A stretch of DNA of 64,000 nt. It comes from Amaranthus tricolor (taxonomy: Eukaryota; Streptophyta; Magnoliopsida; Caryophyllales; Amaranthaceae). The stretch covers positions 34,868,422 through 34,932,421 of the forward strand of contig NC_080048.1 of the NCBI RefSeq assembly GCF_026212465.1. The letters are read 5' to 3'. Shown in pieces: positions 51,931-64,000 of the stretch (positions within the stretch are counted from its first letter, which is position 1; each line of letters opens with the position of its first letter). Below the pieces are notes generated by a model. The model saw only the letters and a list, made by a program, of their open reading frames with translations. It did not search any database and was not told where the DNA came from. Both the position numbers and the translations under genes were made by a program.

Positions 51931-54754
51931 TTTTGGTGCTGTCAAAATTACCATAGAAAATAACATTGTTTACGTCTGATGATTTGAATCTAAATTTTTT
52001 GAATTACATCTAAATTGATTGGTGGCAGTTCGAGAAATCTATGGGTTTGAAATTTACCTTATCAAATAACTTATACTATTGTCCAAAATTTTATATTTCA
52101 TTTGAAAAATAACCAGTCTAATAACCTATAGATTAATTAAAAAACAAAAAATATGGGAAAAATTGTTTAAAAAAATTCTACCTATAGTCTATTTACTGTG
52201 AATAATTTCAAATATTGTTTATTTCTAAGGCAAAAGCTAATGTTAAAAAGAATAATAATAAATTTAAAAGAGTAAATCAGGAAATAAAATAAAAGATAGA
52301 TATGATATAATATATTTTGATGCGTGATTTGGTGATAAATTCATATGCTATATATATTAGGATATATATATATATGTGTGTGTGTCTGTGTGTGTATAAA
52401 AAATTAACGTTTGTATAATTGAAAGTTTAAAATATATTCTACTTTAGTATATAAAATTGATTTTATCCTTACTGAAAAACGCCCTAGGGGCGTCCGTTAG
52501 CAAGATCCTATTTCTAAATAATCCAACCTTTATGGATTATATATTTTGCTAACAGCACTCCCTGTTACATTTTAACTGGCTATTGTTAGTAGCTTAGGCT
52601 GGTAGCGGCCTAAGTAGCAGATCGGGTAGTGCCTAAAAAATCCGCGGGCTCAAATATTCAAAGCTAAGCCTGCTTGCATCTGTGAGCATATTTTTTTATT
52701 GCTATGCTCGCCCATTCTAAATGGGCGGAACTCGTGGGTAGGCAGTATTTCTTATATAAAAATTAAAAATATAATACAGATTGTAAAGTTAAATTTTAAC
52801 TGCAATTAAAATATAATACATCGTTAAAAATACTCCAAATATATAAAATGTCTCAAAATACATGAGGATGAAGAAAATAAATGAAAATTAAAGAACAGAC
52901 AATCAAATATACCTGAAATCTTGAATAAAGTCGCCTATTTGTTTGATAGTGTAACATTCGAGAAATTAATTGGAGAATTAAAAATAAATAGTAAGAGTAA
53001 AAAAAATAATAAATAAATAAATAAAATAATATTTAGGTGAAATTGGAATGAGATTGAGAATAGGTGTTTTGGCATAAAAACAAATGCAGTAAACCCTTCT
53101 ATGAGTCAAAGTAAGTTCTTAAAAGTAAAATTTTAAAAAATATATAAATAATTATAATAAAAAAGAGTAAAACAAACCCCTTTCATTTACTTGCCATTCA
53201 ACAAAGTTCCCCATAATTTTCGAAAGACCAAGGCAAGCAACTCCATGCCCTTCTTCCAAATTCGAACAAATCAAAAACACCCAAGAATTACCTTCTCATC
53301 TCGCCATTTTCTCTGAAAATGGCAAATTCGTACTGAAATTCTTCAAATAGTCGATCTCCTCTCTCTCTTGGTCCCTGGTTTGGTGCGCTTGAGAACCACC
53401 ACTCGTGCTCGGTGGTTACTCATCAACACATTCGGCCGGTTACAGCCCATTCCTCAGTCAATTTGTGTCATTTTCCAGTTTATGCGCTTCTAATATTAAT
53501 TAGGGCTGTAAAATCATTGAATAACTTCTTTCCGCTTACCAGTTTATGATATTCTATTGTAGCAATTGGTTTTGTTCTTTCTTTGAACCCTAAATTTTGT
53601 GTTGACATCTATCAAGAACCTCTTTCACCATGGAAATAATAAGAAAAATCTAAAGAATTAGTATAAGTGTGTGTTTACTTTTAATTGAATGGATCTAGTG
53701 ATGATTGATATGTGATTAAAGAAGATTGTGATTGAAGATTTTAGGGAAAGAATTCTAAACTTAAATGTAATTTGAATTATGATGTAAATGGTAATTGTTG
53801 GAACATTAAAAAAAATTTGTTGGAATTATTTATTAGTATGAATTTAGGAAAGTTAGAATATTGATAGAATGTTGGAGGTAGAAAGATCATGAAAACTTGA
53901 AATTCTTGAAATGTTAAAAGATAAAGAGTGTGCTTGTTATACTCAATTTGATAGGTTGTGTCGATTAGTGTTAGATTAATGGATATGGAGATTAAAAAGT
54001 TTTGTAAGAAATGTTGTTATTGATAAATATGGGTTAATTTACGAGCTAGTCATTGACGGAGTAGAGGGAAAATCTCCCTTACTCCCTATTTTGAGGTGAA
54101 TTGTCATTTAAATATTGACTAGCCTCACCCGAGAGTGACATAGCCTTAGAGCTATGGATGTTTCTCTCAACTAGACTCCCTGTGCGCATATAGATCTAGG
54201 AAACTGATGTTGGTTTTAAACCTATGTTTTGAATTACTGTGTTTTGTTGTTTAGGATTGTTACTTCTCATTCAGTTAAACCTGACCCCCTGTTGTTTCTA
54301 TCTTTTAGCTTGTTTGCAGTTCGGAACCGGTTGGGAACGATAGGTTAAGCAGTGATGATTAGAGTTACAGAGATGTTATATTGAGCTGAGTACGTGAGAA
54401 GTGTAGTACTGTATTAAGTTTTTGATAAATGTATATTAGACTTGATTATGTTTGTTAGATTGGACTTATAGAGTGACTTTTATGATTACTTTATATTTTA
54501 GTTAGATGTTTGGATTGTAAATTAACTGAGTTAGTCATGTTAAAGAACTGGTGACTCCTTCGCTCAAGTTTTAGAAGTGTGACTTAAGTTTCTTGAAAAA
54601 TAGACCCCGTAATAACTCTCTTTACTTAGTCAAAGATAAATCAGATTATTACAAATAGTGCTGTCAAAGGTTTTGAGTTAGAAACTTCGAATAATTTATA
54701 GTTAAGAATCACAGTTACGTTGGTGATTATTAATACAACCAATGTGGCGTCGAA
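51931..54754. other. Long gene-free stretch
   Basis: I recognise no gene. A TGTGTGTGTCTGTGTGTG run lies at 52375-52395. The part 53190-54640 is less AT-rich and has leader-like CT tracts (near 53350) and ends such as GGTTGGGAACGATAGGTTAAG, which could be decayed LTR sequence. No paired ends or frames support a firm call. Confidence 0.35.
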
Positions 54755-54827
54755 GACTTCATGGCCCAATGGATAAGGCGCTGGTCTACGGAACCAGAGA
54801 TTCTGGGTTCGATCCCCAGTGAAGTCG
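54755..54827 (+). tRNA. tRNA-Arg (anticodon ACG)
   Basis: The acceptor stem GACTTCA pairs with TGAAGTC. The D arm is GGCCCAATGGATAAGGC. The anticodon arm CTGGT-CTACGGA-ACCAG shows anticodon ACG (A wobble base, normally read as inosine). The T arm CTGGGTTCGATCCCCAG has the B box GGTTCGATCC. There is no intron and a G discriminator at 54827. A T-rich stretch (ATTCTTTTCTT) follows and can serve as the Pol III terminator. Confidence 0.96.
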
Positions 54828-57120
54828 AGATTCTTTTCTTGATACTTTTTTGGGTCATTAAAACAATCAAAAGAGAACCCTTTCCTTTCTCTCTTTTAGC
54901 TCATACTAGTTGTAACAAAAAAAGTTATAATTTTTAAATGGATATGTTATTTGTAATTTAAAAATTCTACTATGGTTGAAAATCAATAATCACATCAATA
55001 GTAATTATCAATTTAATTCACATGAGCTCTATTCAATTCAATTAATAAGCAACGGGTTTATAAACAATCAACTTGATTGCACTTTGCAGTTTCTGTATTT
55101 TCATCTTAGAAATTTGCACAAAATAATACAAGGTTTTCAACAACAATCATAGGAAGTGAATATGCCCAAGCTGAGAAGAAAATCATCGCGTTGCTTGTAG
55201 AGTACCACAAATATAGCAATTATCTTTGACATCTCGGCCATACCTTGAACATAATCATCACCATAGAGAAAAAGAGTACACCATAAAAGATGTTTTCGTT
55301 TGTAGTATCTCCTTTATGCACTTGGTTCGAAAAAAAACACATTCGGCGCTCTGAAGGCCATTATAGTAAGATGAATTACATCAAACGATGATCATAAATA
55401 CAGTGTAAATCATGCACCAATTTGTTGAAATAAACACAAACCTAAAAGAGTTAAAAGATGTAAACAAGGGAATTCCTTTTATTAACAACCATTTTTGGTC
55501 CATACAACATATGAAATATAACCATATTTATTGGTTGTTAGAGCATCGGAGTGACTTTTACTCTTGTCAAATAGAGCACCAAGTTCTTGACCTAGCTTTC
55601 TTCCAACATGAACTAATTGAAATGTTATTCCTTTGATAGGACAAACTAGTATGGCTACCTTCTTTCCGAATATTGTTGCTTATCTTTCTTCGAGGTCACC
55701 TATTTTTTCAATCATGATTTAACGAGTCATTTAACTATAAATCATTACAACCTGTAACTAAAAAAATATAAATCTTCAATTCTAATAATCGCAAAATTTC
55801 AAAATAATCCTAAACTTTTAGACAAAATAAAAGAAGAATTGTTTACCTAATATGCGTTTATCTACAGAATATTATACCGTAGATCTCAAATGGTGATCAA
55901 TATTCTGAGGCTTATAAAAATGGAAACGACGATACATGAGCAGTAGCAAAGGAACAACATTACAACGAAAACTGCTACAACACCAATGACAAAGTAGTGT
56001 ATAGTTGTTGAAAAAATGTTCAATCTACTTAGCAACTCAAATATAGAATCATTTCTCATTCCCGCCAAGTATTTGGTAAGAAAAGAAAAAATCATTAAAA
56101 AAAACCTTTGTTGGTTCCCATTTTGACACACAAAATATGAAACTGATAACCATCGATCACAATGATAACTTTCAGACAATCAAAAAGCAATGCGAATGAA
56201 TCAAATATAGACGATTACAAGCTCAAATAATAAGTCTGCATTAGGATACCAATTCAAAATAGATCAAATAAAAAGCAATTTACCTGCTCTAGGATACCAA
56301 TTGCAAAGCAATGCATATAAATCAAATATACCAAATAATCAAATTTAAATAAAACCCAAGTGTACATTTAAATAAAATTGCATTAGGATACCAATTCATA
56401 TACCAATTCAAAATATACCAAATCATCAAATTGAACCCACAAAGGAATAATTTCCTATTTACCAGCTCTAATACCCAGGTATTAGAGGTCTGCGTTGCAT
56501 CCACACTTCTATTTCAAAGGACACTCGTGTGAGAAGCGTGTTAGAGTATATAATATGTCCTGGGGCCTCAACCATCAGCTTAACTTTTTGGTTGAGTTGG
56601 TTTGTTGACAAATTTGAACCAAGAAAAATAAATCCATAACTAAAATTTAATGTACCCAAAATCAAAAAAAATCAACGAAAAATTAGAACATTTCATCAAA
56701 AGAAAAATAAATCCATAACTAAAACATTAATACACCCAAAATCAAAAATTAATTAAATATAGGAAATCAAATAAAACTATCCATTGAAATATCAAGTCGA
56801 AAAATACCTGGATTACACACAGGAAAATGGATTGACTTCTTCATTGAACCAAGTATGCAAGGGACAGATGGCTCAAGTATGACATTAGAGGAAGATAAGC
56901 ATGAAGATGAAGCCAACCAAGGTCCACAAACACTCCAAGACAGCACAGAACTGCCAGCCCCAACCTGTTGACCAGCAGACCTTGTAGCCATCCCACAGAG
57001 CTAATCTGAGCATACCAGGAGACACCAAGGGTAGAATTGGAATCTCTATTCATGGACCTTACTGCCATAGTCCAAGATGCCTCTTGACAATCACAGAAGA
57101 TGCCCAAGAAATGATGCTGA
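54828..57120. other. Gene-free AT-rich stretch
   Basis: No gene is recognised. At 56225-56460 the words GGATACCAATTCAAAATA and TATACCAAATCATCAAATT recur as a loose local repeat. Short frames on both strands have no family I know. Confidence 0.35.
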
Positions 57121-57650
57121 AGGTCGGGTGTTCAGCAGATAGTTCAGCAGAGTGAATCAGCATTCTGTTTTCTGATTTTTGTTCTAAAAACGTGCACATG
57201 TTAGTCACGTGTTATTTTTTTAGCCGTTAAGATTGTTTGGTTGTGTAAACATTTGTCTTAACTAATTTTAGAAGGTCTCATAGCTCTATAAATAAGAGGC
57301 CTAATCCTTTGTAAATACAGTTTTTCAGAATTTTCAGAAATAAACGTCATTTTGTTTTTCTTTCAAATATTGTCTGTTTGAGCCTCTGAGTGTTAGTCAT
57401 ACACTCATTCCTTTGAATTATTAGTCGTACAATTTCAAATTTTATCTTGCATTCCACAAGGTAGTGGTGAGTGAAGCCATTGGAGGGTAATCCGTCAGCC
57501 TGAAAATCAAGAACTGATTTCTTGAGGCTGATTTTGTGTTGCGTTTTGTGTTCTGATTGTGTCTATTCCATTACAATTCATAGTCATCACAAAGGGGCAA
57601 ATTAAGGCGTGCAAGCAACCCCTTAATTTGGTGCATTCATCAAAAGGGTT
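57121..57650 (+). mobile_element. Candidate LTR-like sequence
   Basis: It has an LTR-like order: CTCTATAAATAAGAGGCC TATA-like box (57284-57302), a T-rich segment with AATAAA-like words, then GCATTCCACAAGGTAGTGG and a run to CATAGTCATCA. I could not find paired ends, a primer site or a target duplication, so it may be a solo LTR or just promoter-like sequence. Confidence 0.3.
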
Positions 57651-57784
57651 CACGGTTGAAATTCAGGGAAATGGGTAGGGATGGGTTCATCTTGGAAGCA
57701 AAAATGACGGATGAAATTTAGGGGAAATGGGGATGGGTTTGATTTGCAAGGATGAAAAAACTGAAAATGGAGATGAAATATAGG

Positions 57785-57960
57785 GTGATTTGATATCAAA
57801 GAAGATGAAAATGAAGAAGGAAAAATGGAGAGGGGAAATGGAATGAATTGATATCAGGGAAGATGAAAATGAAGAAGGAAGATGAAGAAGGAAAAATGGA
57901 GAGAGAAAATGGAATGACTTGATATCAGGGGAGATGAAAATGAAGAAGGAAGGGAAGGAA
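57785..57960. repeat. Purine-rich tandem repeat
   Basis: Two to three copies of a unit around 60-75 bp are seen, with TTGATATCAGGGAAGATGAA, then AATGAAGAAGGAAAAATGG and GAGAAAATGGAATGA. The unit is diverged and carries an extra GAAGATGAAGAAGGAA in the second copy. Confidence 0.7.
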
Positions 57961-58055
57961 ATGTATTACTGTTCAAAAACTCATATTTTGGTTTTTTGAA
58001 CAATATTGAATAGTAGTTGCTCTATCCATCCTTTTTAAGCATAATAAGGAATAAT

Positions 58056-59462
58056 CAGGGGTGGATCCATACAAAAAATTAAATAATATCAATACATTGA
58101 ATGGAATTTTGTCCACCAATATATTCATCAAATTTTTTTATATTGTTCAAAGTCCTAAAACCTTTTATTAGTAAGGGTTTGCCCGAATTCCATATAAAAG
58201 ATACAACTGTAAAAAATATAGGAGAAATATTATAAGGTAATATTTTATAGGAGAAGTTATTTAAGGTGTACTAAATTAAATACAAATGTTTGGTATTTTT
58301 ACCACTTATTATCTTTCTTACTTTACTTATTTTATGTTACTTCCTCCTCTTTCTCATTCTCTCATTAAATTAAAATTTTCAAGTATAAACATCAATTAAT
58401 ACTCTAATTCATCTTTTTCTTTGATCATTTCCTTGCCTATCGCCATTTTTTTTCAACCCATTTAATTATTTCCTGTAGTACCCAGCTAAAAGAAAAATTA
58501 TATATACTTATATCCATCTTTGATTTTGAATTTTACAATTTAAATCAAAATAATCCATAATTTCAGAGATGGGGTAAATATTGGAGTATGAGATTTTGAG
58601 AGGAAGTTATTTTGACAGTTGATGATTATTAATTTTTTTAGATACGCCATTGTTGAAGAATAAAGAAGTTTTGAGATTTGTAATTAGATTTTGAAATTTG
58701 AAAATTGTTTGTATTAGTGATTAGGAGAAAATGATGTAAGAGGAAAGAGAGAGTTGGAGGAGACCATAAGGCGGGTGCATTATACTTCGAGAATATTTCC
58801 TACGGAGGGGAGGAAAACATTCACCCTCAGATAAGGATAAAAAGTTTACTCTTGTAAATTTTTTTTTCCAAATCCGGACATATAACATTTAGAATAATTA
58901 TAGTGTACTTAATACCTTGTAGTTCTTCCAATTCAGCGACCTCTAAATGTAATTTTTTTGAAATACCTATCCAAAACACAATTATTAATCTCAAGTGAAC
59001 TATCAAATTAATTAATACACTAAATAACCAATGGTAAACAAAAATACAAATCCACTGTTAAGAAAACTTATTTCACCAATATCTAATGGTTTCATCATCT
59101 AATTAAAATAATAATGCTATAGTTATTGTAATAACATAAATGCTCCAAATTTTTATTTTTTTTAAAAACAAACCCTAAAAAAATTAAAGGTCAAAAAATG
59201 AAAAAAAAAATATCGCTAAATATGAACGAATCCACTAACAAACTAACCATAAAATGCAATAGACCCATAAATTAAAGGTTAATCATGTATAAAAATAGCT
59301 TTGAATAAAAAAGTTAGAATTTTACCAAACAAAAGAGAATAAGTTGTTAGAACTGAGGTTGTGGAGGAAGAAAGAAAGAAAATATGTAATTATTAGTATA
59401 ATTTTTTTTCAACATTTAAGTGATATCAATTGATATTATTGACTCCACTCTAAATCCGCCCT
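58056..59462. mobile_element. Candidate decayed hAT-like element
   Basis: The left edge AGGGGTGGATCCATA and the right edge CTAAATCCGCCCTTAA form a loose inverted pair resembling common plant ends of the GGGCGGATTTAG type. The AT-rich interior has no transposase. No target duplication was seen. Confidence 0.3.
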
Positions 59463-59743
59463 TAAATTCATTATACCGACATTATTTCAAGCAGTAAATA
59501 ATTTATTCTCACTTTGGTTGAAAAAATAATACCCAAGGTCTCTATTTTGCATAACCCAAAAAAAGACATTTTAAATATTTAAATTTATTTCATAACTTAA
59601 AATCTTAAAGGAAAGACATTTTGGAAATCAATATCTCATATGGATATATAGGGTCTTTCTCCAATTTTAGACGCTCAAAAAAACTATGATAAGGGTGTGA
59701 AAATCAGAGAGATAATCAAGGACGACAATCATACCCATAAAAG

Positions 59744-61124
<1,381 letters not shown>

Positions 61125-61128
61125 ATCT

Positions 61129-61440
61129 AATAGGAAGGGGTTTGAAAATAAGAAGGATAAGAAGAAATTTCATCCGTCAAATCTTAGATTAATGGTCCAT
61201 CTTGCACGCGATTCAAAACAGAAAATAAATTGTGATGTTTTCTTAATTAATATGTGATACTTTCTGCATAAATATGTGTCACATAAAATTGTGATGTTTT
61301 CTAAATTAATATGTGATTCTTTCTTCATAAACATGTGCTAGATCTTCGGCTATAACAATTTTTTTTAAACCGTGAGATCTAAATCAATCAACGGTAGCTA
61401 CTCCTTCCTATCTTTCCTATTTTCACACCCCTTCTTATTG
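61129..61440. mobile_element. MITE inserted inside the TA microsatellite
   Basis: The left end AATAGGAAGGGGTTTGAAAA pairs with the right end TTTTCACACCCCTTCTTATT. The element is bordered by TA tracts on both sides (60857-61122 and 61454-61504), so it probably entered a TA run or spread it. Inside, a 59-bp unit (AATTGTGATGTTTTCT...CATAA) is repeated in tandem at 61228-61345. Confidence 0.65.
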
Positions 61441-61451
61441 TATTTCTACCG

Positions 61452-61453
<2 letters not shown>

Positions 61454-61504
<51 letters not shown>
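61454..61504. repeat. (TA)n microsatellite
   Basis: About 50 bp of TA directly right of the MITE at 61129-61440. Confidence 0.95.
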
Positions 61505-61507
<3 letters not shown>

Positions 61508-62346
61508 CCGTTAAAGTTCTTTAATATATCTTATGACTAGAGGTATTCAAAATAGACCTAATAACTCGATATTTACAAGAACTTATCACCAAATTCAAAT
61601 TACCTAACTTTAAAATGAATTTAAAATTATTTAAAAATTATTATAAATACAAGACCTAATTTTAAACCAATCCAAAATATATAACTCAAAATCGATCCAA
61701 TGACCAGAATAACACCTCTAGAAGAATCTTTATACCAAAAAAAGCACACTTCATCAATTCGAAAGAAAACTATTGCAAAAGAAAATAATAACGAATGAGC
61801 AAGTAACAAAATCTAAAAAAAATTTCACAGTGAATTAAGTACAAAGTGAAACTACAACCTCACAATTTGACATTTGAGGTTCCATCTTCACCAAAAAAAT
61901 AAAAAAATAAAAATACAAGAACACTTCAAAACCAAAAATTCCTAATCAATAATCGTGATTTGAATCACCATAAAAAAACAAAAAGAATAATATTAAAATA
62001 AACAAAACTAAAAAAGATAAATTAAAATAACAAAACTTTCACCCTATCACATCCTACCATATAAGGGTGATTTATTAATGTCACAAATAACCATGTGATT
62101 TATTAACGTCACAAATAACCGTTATTTACTAAGACTTTCTCATTCAAAACAATACAATACATGTTTTAATAACTAACAAGAATGTTCATCTCCCTTTGTT
62201 TCTTTCTTTGTTCCAATAATATATTATTCAGTATAATATAGGCCGAGAGAATGATAGAACTACAAAAGAGGAACAGCAAGAATTAAATTCAAATTTTTCG
62301 TAAACAATGATACATGTTTTAACTGAAACAAAACTATTTCTTCAAA
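61505..62346. other. KCS 3' flank
   Basis: The stretch just left of the KCS stop is presumably its 3' UTR. A repeated pair TGATTTATTAATGTCACAAA and TGATTTATTAACGTCACAAA lies at 62069-62118. Nothing else is recognised. Confidence 0.4.
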
Positions 62347-63870
62347 TCAATCAGTAATTTGAACAGGATACCTATCAATACACTCTAACCAAGGACTCTT
62401 AGGTGAAGGCTTAACATTCCTCAACGCTCGCCAAACCGCACTATTACACTTAAAACCCGACCCAAATGCAATTTGCCATACCCTATGACCCTTCTTCATC
62501 CTTCCTTTAGCCTCAATATAACCAAGCTCGTACCAAATCGAGCTCGAAGATGTGTTACCAAACCTATGAAGTGTCATTCTAGACGCTTCAACATGAACCG
62601 AACTCAAATTTAAATTCTTTTCAAGCTCATCAATCACCGCTCTTCCACCAGCATGAATACAAAAATGCTCAAACCCTAATTTAAAATCAGGAATATAAGG
62701 CTTCACTTTCACATTTAAAAATTTCCTTCCAATTAGGGTTAAAAAGAATAGCAATTGTTCACTTATAGGAAGTACTAAAGGACCAAGAGTTGTAATATTA
62801 GTCTTAAGTGCATCCCCTGCTATAGCCATCAAATCTTTAGAAAGAGAAACACCAACTTTACCTTTTTCATCCTGTTCTTGGTAAACACACCTAAAAGCCT
62901 TGTCGTTCGCACCCCTGTGCGTGCGGACAACATGAACAAGCTGGTATTTGGCTCGGCATTTCTCTTTCGTTTTATTCGAAAGCAGAATCGCCGACCCGCC
63001 AACCCGAAACAAACAATTGGGAATAAGCATTGATTTTTTATTCCCAAAATACCAATTTTGTGTTATATTTTCAGTACTAACAACAATTGCATAAGTACTC
63101 CTATGAACTTGTAAAAGATCTTTAGCAAGATTTAATGCAATAACACCTGCTGAACATCCCATTCCACCAAGATTATATGATTGAATATTCCCACGAAATT
63201 TAAATTTATTTATTATCATTGAAGATAATGATGGGGTTGGATTAAATAAACTGCAATTTACTATTAAAATACCAATTTCTTTTGGGTTGATTTTTGTTTG
63301 ACTAAAAAGATTTTCCAATGTACCAAACATGACTTGTTCTGCTTCTTCTCTTGCAGCTTCCATTGATGGTTTTGGAGGAATTGAATGCATTGCTTCTGGA
63401 ACAACTGTTTCTTCGCCTAATCCAGAACGTTCTAGAATCTTCCTTTGAAATTCAAGTGAAGATTCATCGAAATCTCCAGTTAATCTAGAATGTTCTATAA
63501 AATCCTTGAATCTGACCCGTAAATGGCTGGGTGGATGGTATAATGAGAAATCGAGTAAGTAAACGGATCTGGGTCGGGTCATGAAGTAGACAGTGGATCC
63601 AAATACAAGGATTGTACAACAAGTGATGATACTAAGGAGATTGTATTTGAGTTGAAGCCAAAGATAGAAGACGTCGTCGTATTGCATTTGAGAAACTTGA
63701 ATAAAAATGGCGGACATTAATGGAAGTAAACAAAGAGTAAGGAGATGACTCATAAGGTAGTGATAACCAAGTTTGACGTATTTTAGATTTACACTTTGGA
63801 GAAAATCCGGTAGACGTCGTTGTTGGATCTGAACACGATTAAACGACGGCGTTTGGATGGTTTCCGCCAT
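62347..63870 (-). CDS. KCS: 3-ketoacyl-CoA synthase (KCS4/9/17-like)
   Basis: One uninterrupted frame of 507 aa, the usual KCS length. Two N-terminal membrane segments (about residues 41-60 and 78-98) are followed by the FAE1/CUT1-type condensing domain. The active-site Cys239 is in [10 protein letters not shown]; the other two triad residues are His406 ([12 protein letters not shown]1 H391 equivalent) and Asn439 (RFGNTSSSS). The [12 protein letters not shown] and [13 protein letters not shown] blocks are conserved. The enzyme condenses malonyl-CoA with acyl-CoA in the ER as the first and chain-length-setting step of very-long-chain fatty acid elongation, feeding waxes, suberin and sphingolipids. 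By the N-terminal run [20 protein letters not shown] it falls with Arabidopsis KCS4, KCS9 and KCS17. It is intronless, as many KCS genes are. Confidence 0.95.
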   Translation of the reverse strand: MAETIQTPSFNRVQIQQRRLPDFLQSVNLKYVKLGYHYLMSHLLTLCLLPLMSAIFIQVSQMQYDDVFYLWLQLKYNLLSIITCCTILVFGSTVYFMTRPRSVYLLDFSLYHPPSHLRVRFKDFIEHSRLTGDFDESSLEFQRKILERSGLGEETVVPEAMHSIPPKPSMEAAREEAEQVMFGTLENLFSQTKINPKEIGILIVNCSLFNPTPSLSSMIINKFKFRGNIQSYNLGGMGCSAGVIALNLAKDLLQVHRSTYAIVVSTENITQNWYFGNKKSMLIPNCLFRVGGSAILLSNKTKEKCRAKYQLVHVVRTHRGANDKAFRCVYQEQDEKGKVGVSLSKDLMAIAGDALKTNITTLGPLVLPISEQLLFFLTLIGRKFLNVKVKPYIPDFKLGFEHFCIHAGGRAVIDELEKNLNLSSVHVEASRMTLHRFGNTSSSSIWYELGYIEAKGRMKKGHRVWQIAFGSGFKCNSAVWRALRNVKPSPKSPWLECIDRYPVQITD

Positions 63871-63935
63871 TTTTTGAGTTTTTGAGATTTTGAGTAATTT
63901 TTGGGGAGAAAAAAAATCTAAGAGTTTGAAAAGGA

Positions 63936-63985
63936 TGTAATTAAGAATTGGGTAATGTAATTAAGAATTGGGTAATGTAATTAAG
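63936..63985. repeat. 20-bp tandem repeat upstream of KCS
   Basis: The unit TGTAATTAAGAATTGGGTAA occurs twice plus a partial third copy, 65-115 bp upstream of the KCS ATG, probably within its leader or core promoter. Confidence 0.9.
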
Positions 63986-64000
63986 GTAGTCAATTGAAGT

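Noticed and set aside
56767..57107. Overlapping minus-strand frames of 74-88 codons
   Set aside because: No known motif, no splice context and no ortholog that I recognise; the stretch is next to a possible LTR.

Overview
The window is nuclear DNA of a flowering plant, almost certainly a eudicot. It is AT-rich, the genes are split by canonical GT-AG introns, and the space between and inside genes is filled with LTR and non-LTR retrotransposon remains and small inverted-repeat DNA elements. I cannot fix the species or order from sequence alone. All gene models were assembled by hand by joining exons at GT/AG sites that keep the frame and match the known protein family; I ran no search.

Genes, left to right. 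(1) The 5' end of a Sec14-nodulin-type phosphatidylinositol/phosphatidylcholine transfer protein (SFH), minus strand, leaving the window at base 1. (2) RPT4, the 26S proteasome ATPase subunit, minus strand, ten exons, 397 aa, 5726-12789. (3) Ribosomal protein eS25 (RPS25), plus strand, four exons, 114 aa, 17118-19539; its first coding exon is only the ATG. (4) RER1, the Golgi-to-ER retrieval receptor, plus strand, three coding exons, 192 aa, 23696-34514; its first coding intron is 10.15 kb because it holds a complete but dead Ty3/gypsy chromovirus and other insertions. (5) An isoflavone reductase-like/PCBER-type NADPH reductase, minus strand, five exons, 307 aa, 37957-42079. (6) A short pectinesterase like Arabidopsis PME11, minus strand, five exons, 315 aa, 45222-49780. 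(7) tRNA-Arg(ACG), 54755-54827. (8) An intronless 3-ketoacyl-CoA synthase of the KCS4/9/17 type, 507 aa, minus strand, 62347-63870. These are unrelated housekeeping and cell-wall/lipid genes; nothing suggests a functional cluster.

Mobile and repeated DNA. The clearest element is the LTR retrotransposon at 24572-30012, with a 5-bp target duplication, two LTRs, primer-binding site and polypurine tract. A pack-MULE-like element at 59744-60855 has about 180-bp inverted repeats around a broken copy of a methyltransferase-like plant gene. Other items are a non-autonomous hAT with exact 8-bp duplication (35857-36519), a second long-TIR element carrying a recurring palindromic motif (34835-35400), two near-perfect fold-back elements (4449-4740 and 44671-45030), a MITE pair sitting in the introns of RPS25 and RER1, several short elements with GTTTGG ends, a degenerate L1 fragment next to a degenerate RTE LINE, and at least five truncated RTE 3' tails, two with 11-bp target duplications. 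RPT4 intron 3 holds a nearly perfect 354-bp tandem duplication. Long (TA)n tracts lie at 50.5 kb and 60.9-61.5 kb.

I found no convincing new multi-gene system. The most unusual signals are the gene-capturing element at 59.7-60.9 kb, the palindrome-array element at 34.8-35.4 kb, and the stacking of several insertions in the RER1 intron without loss of an intact RER1 reading frame.
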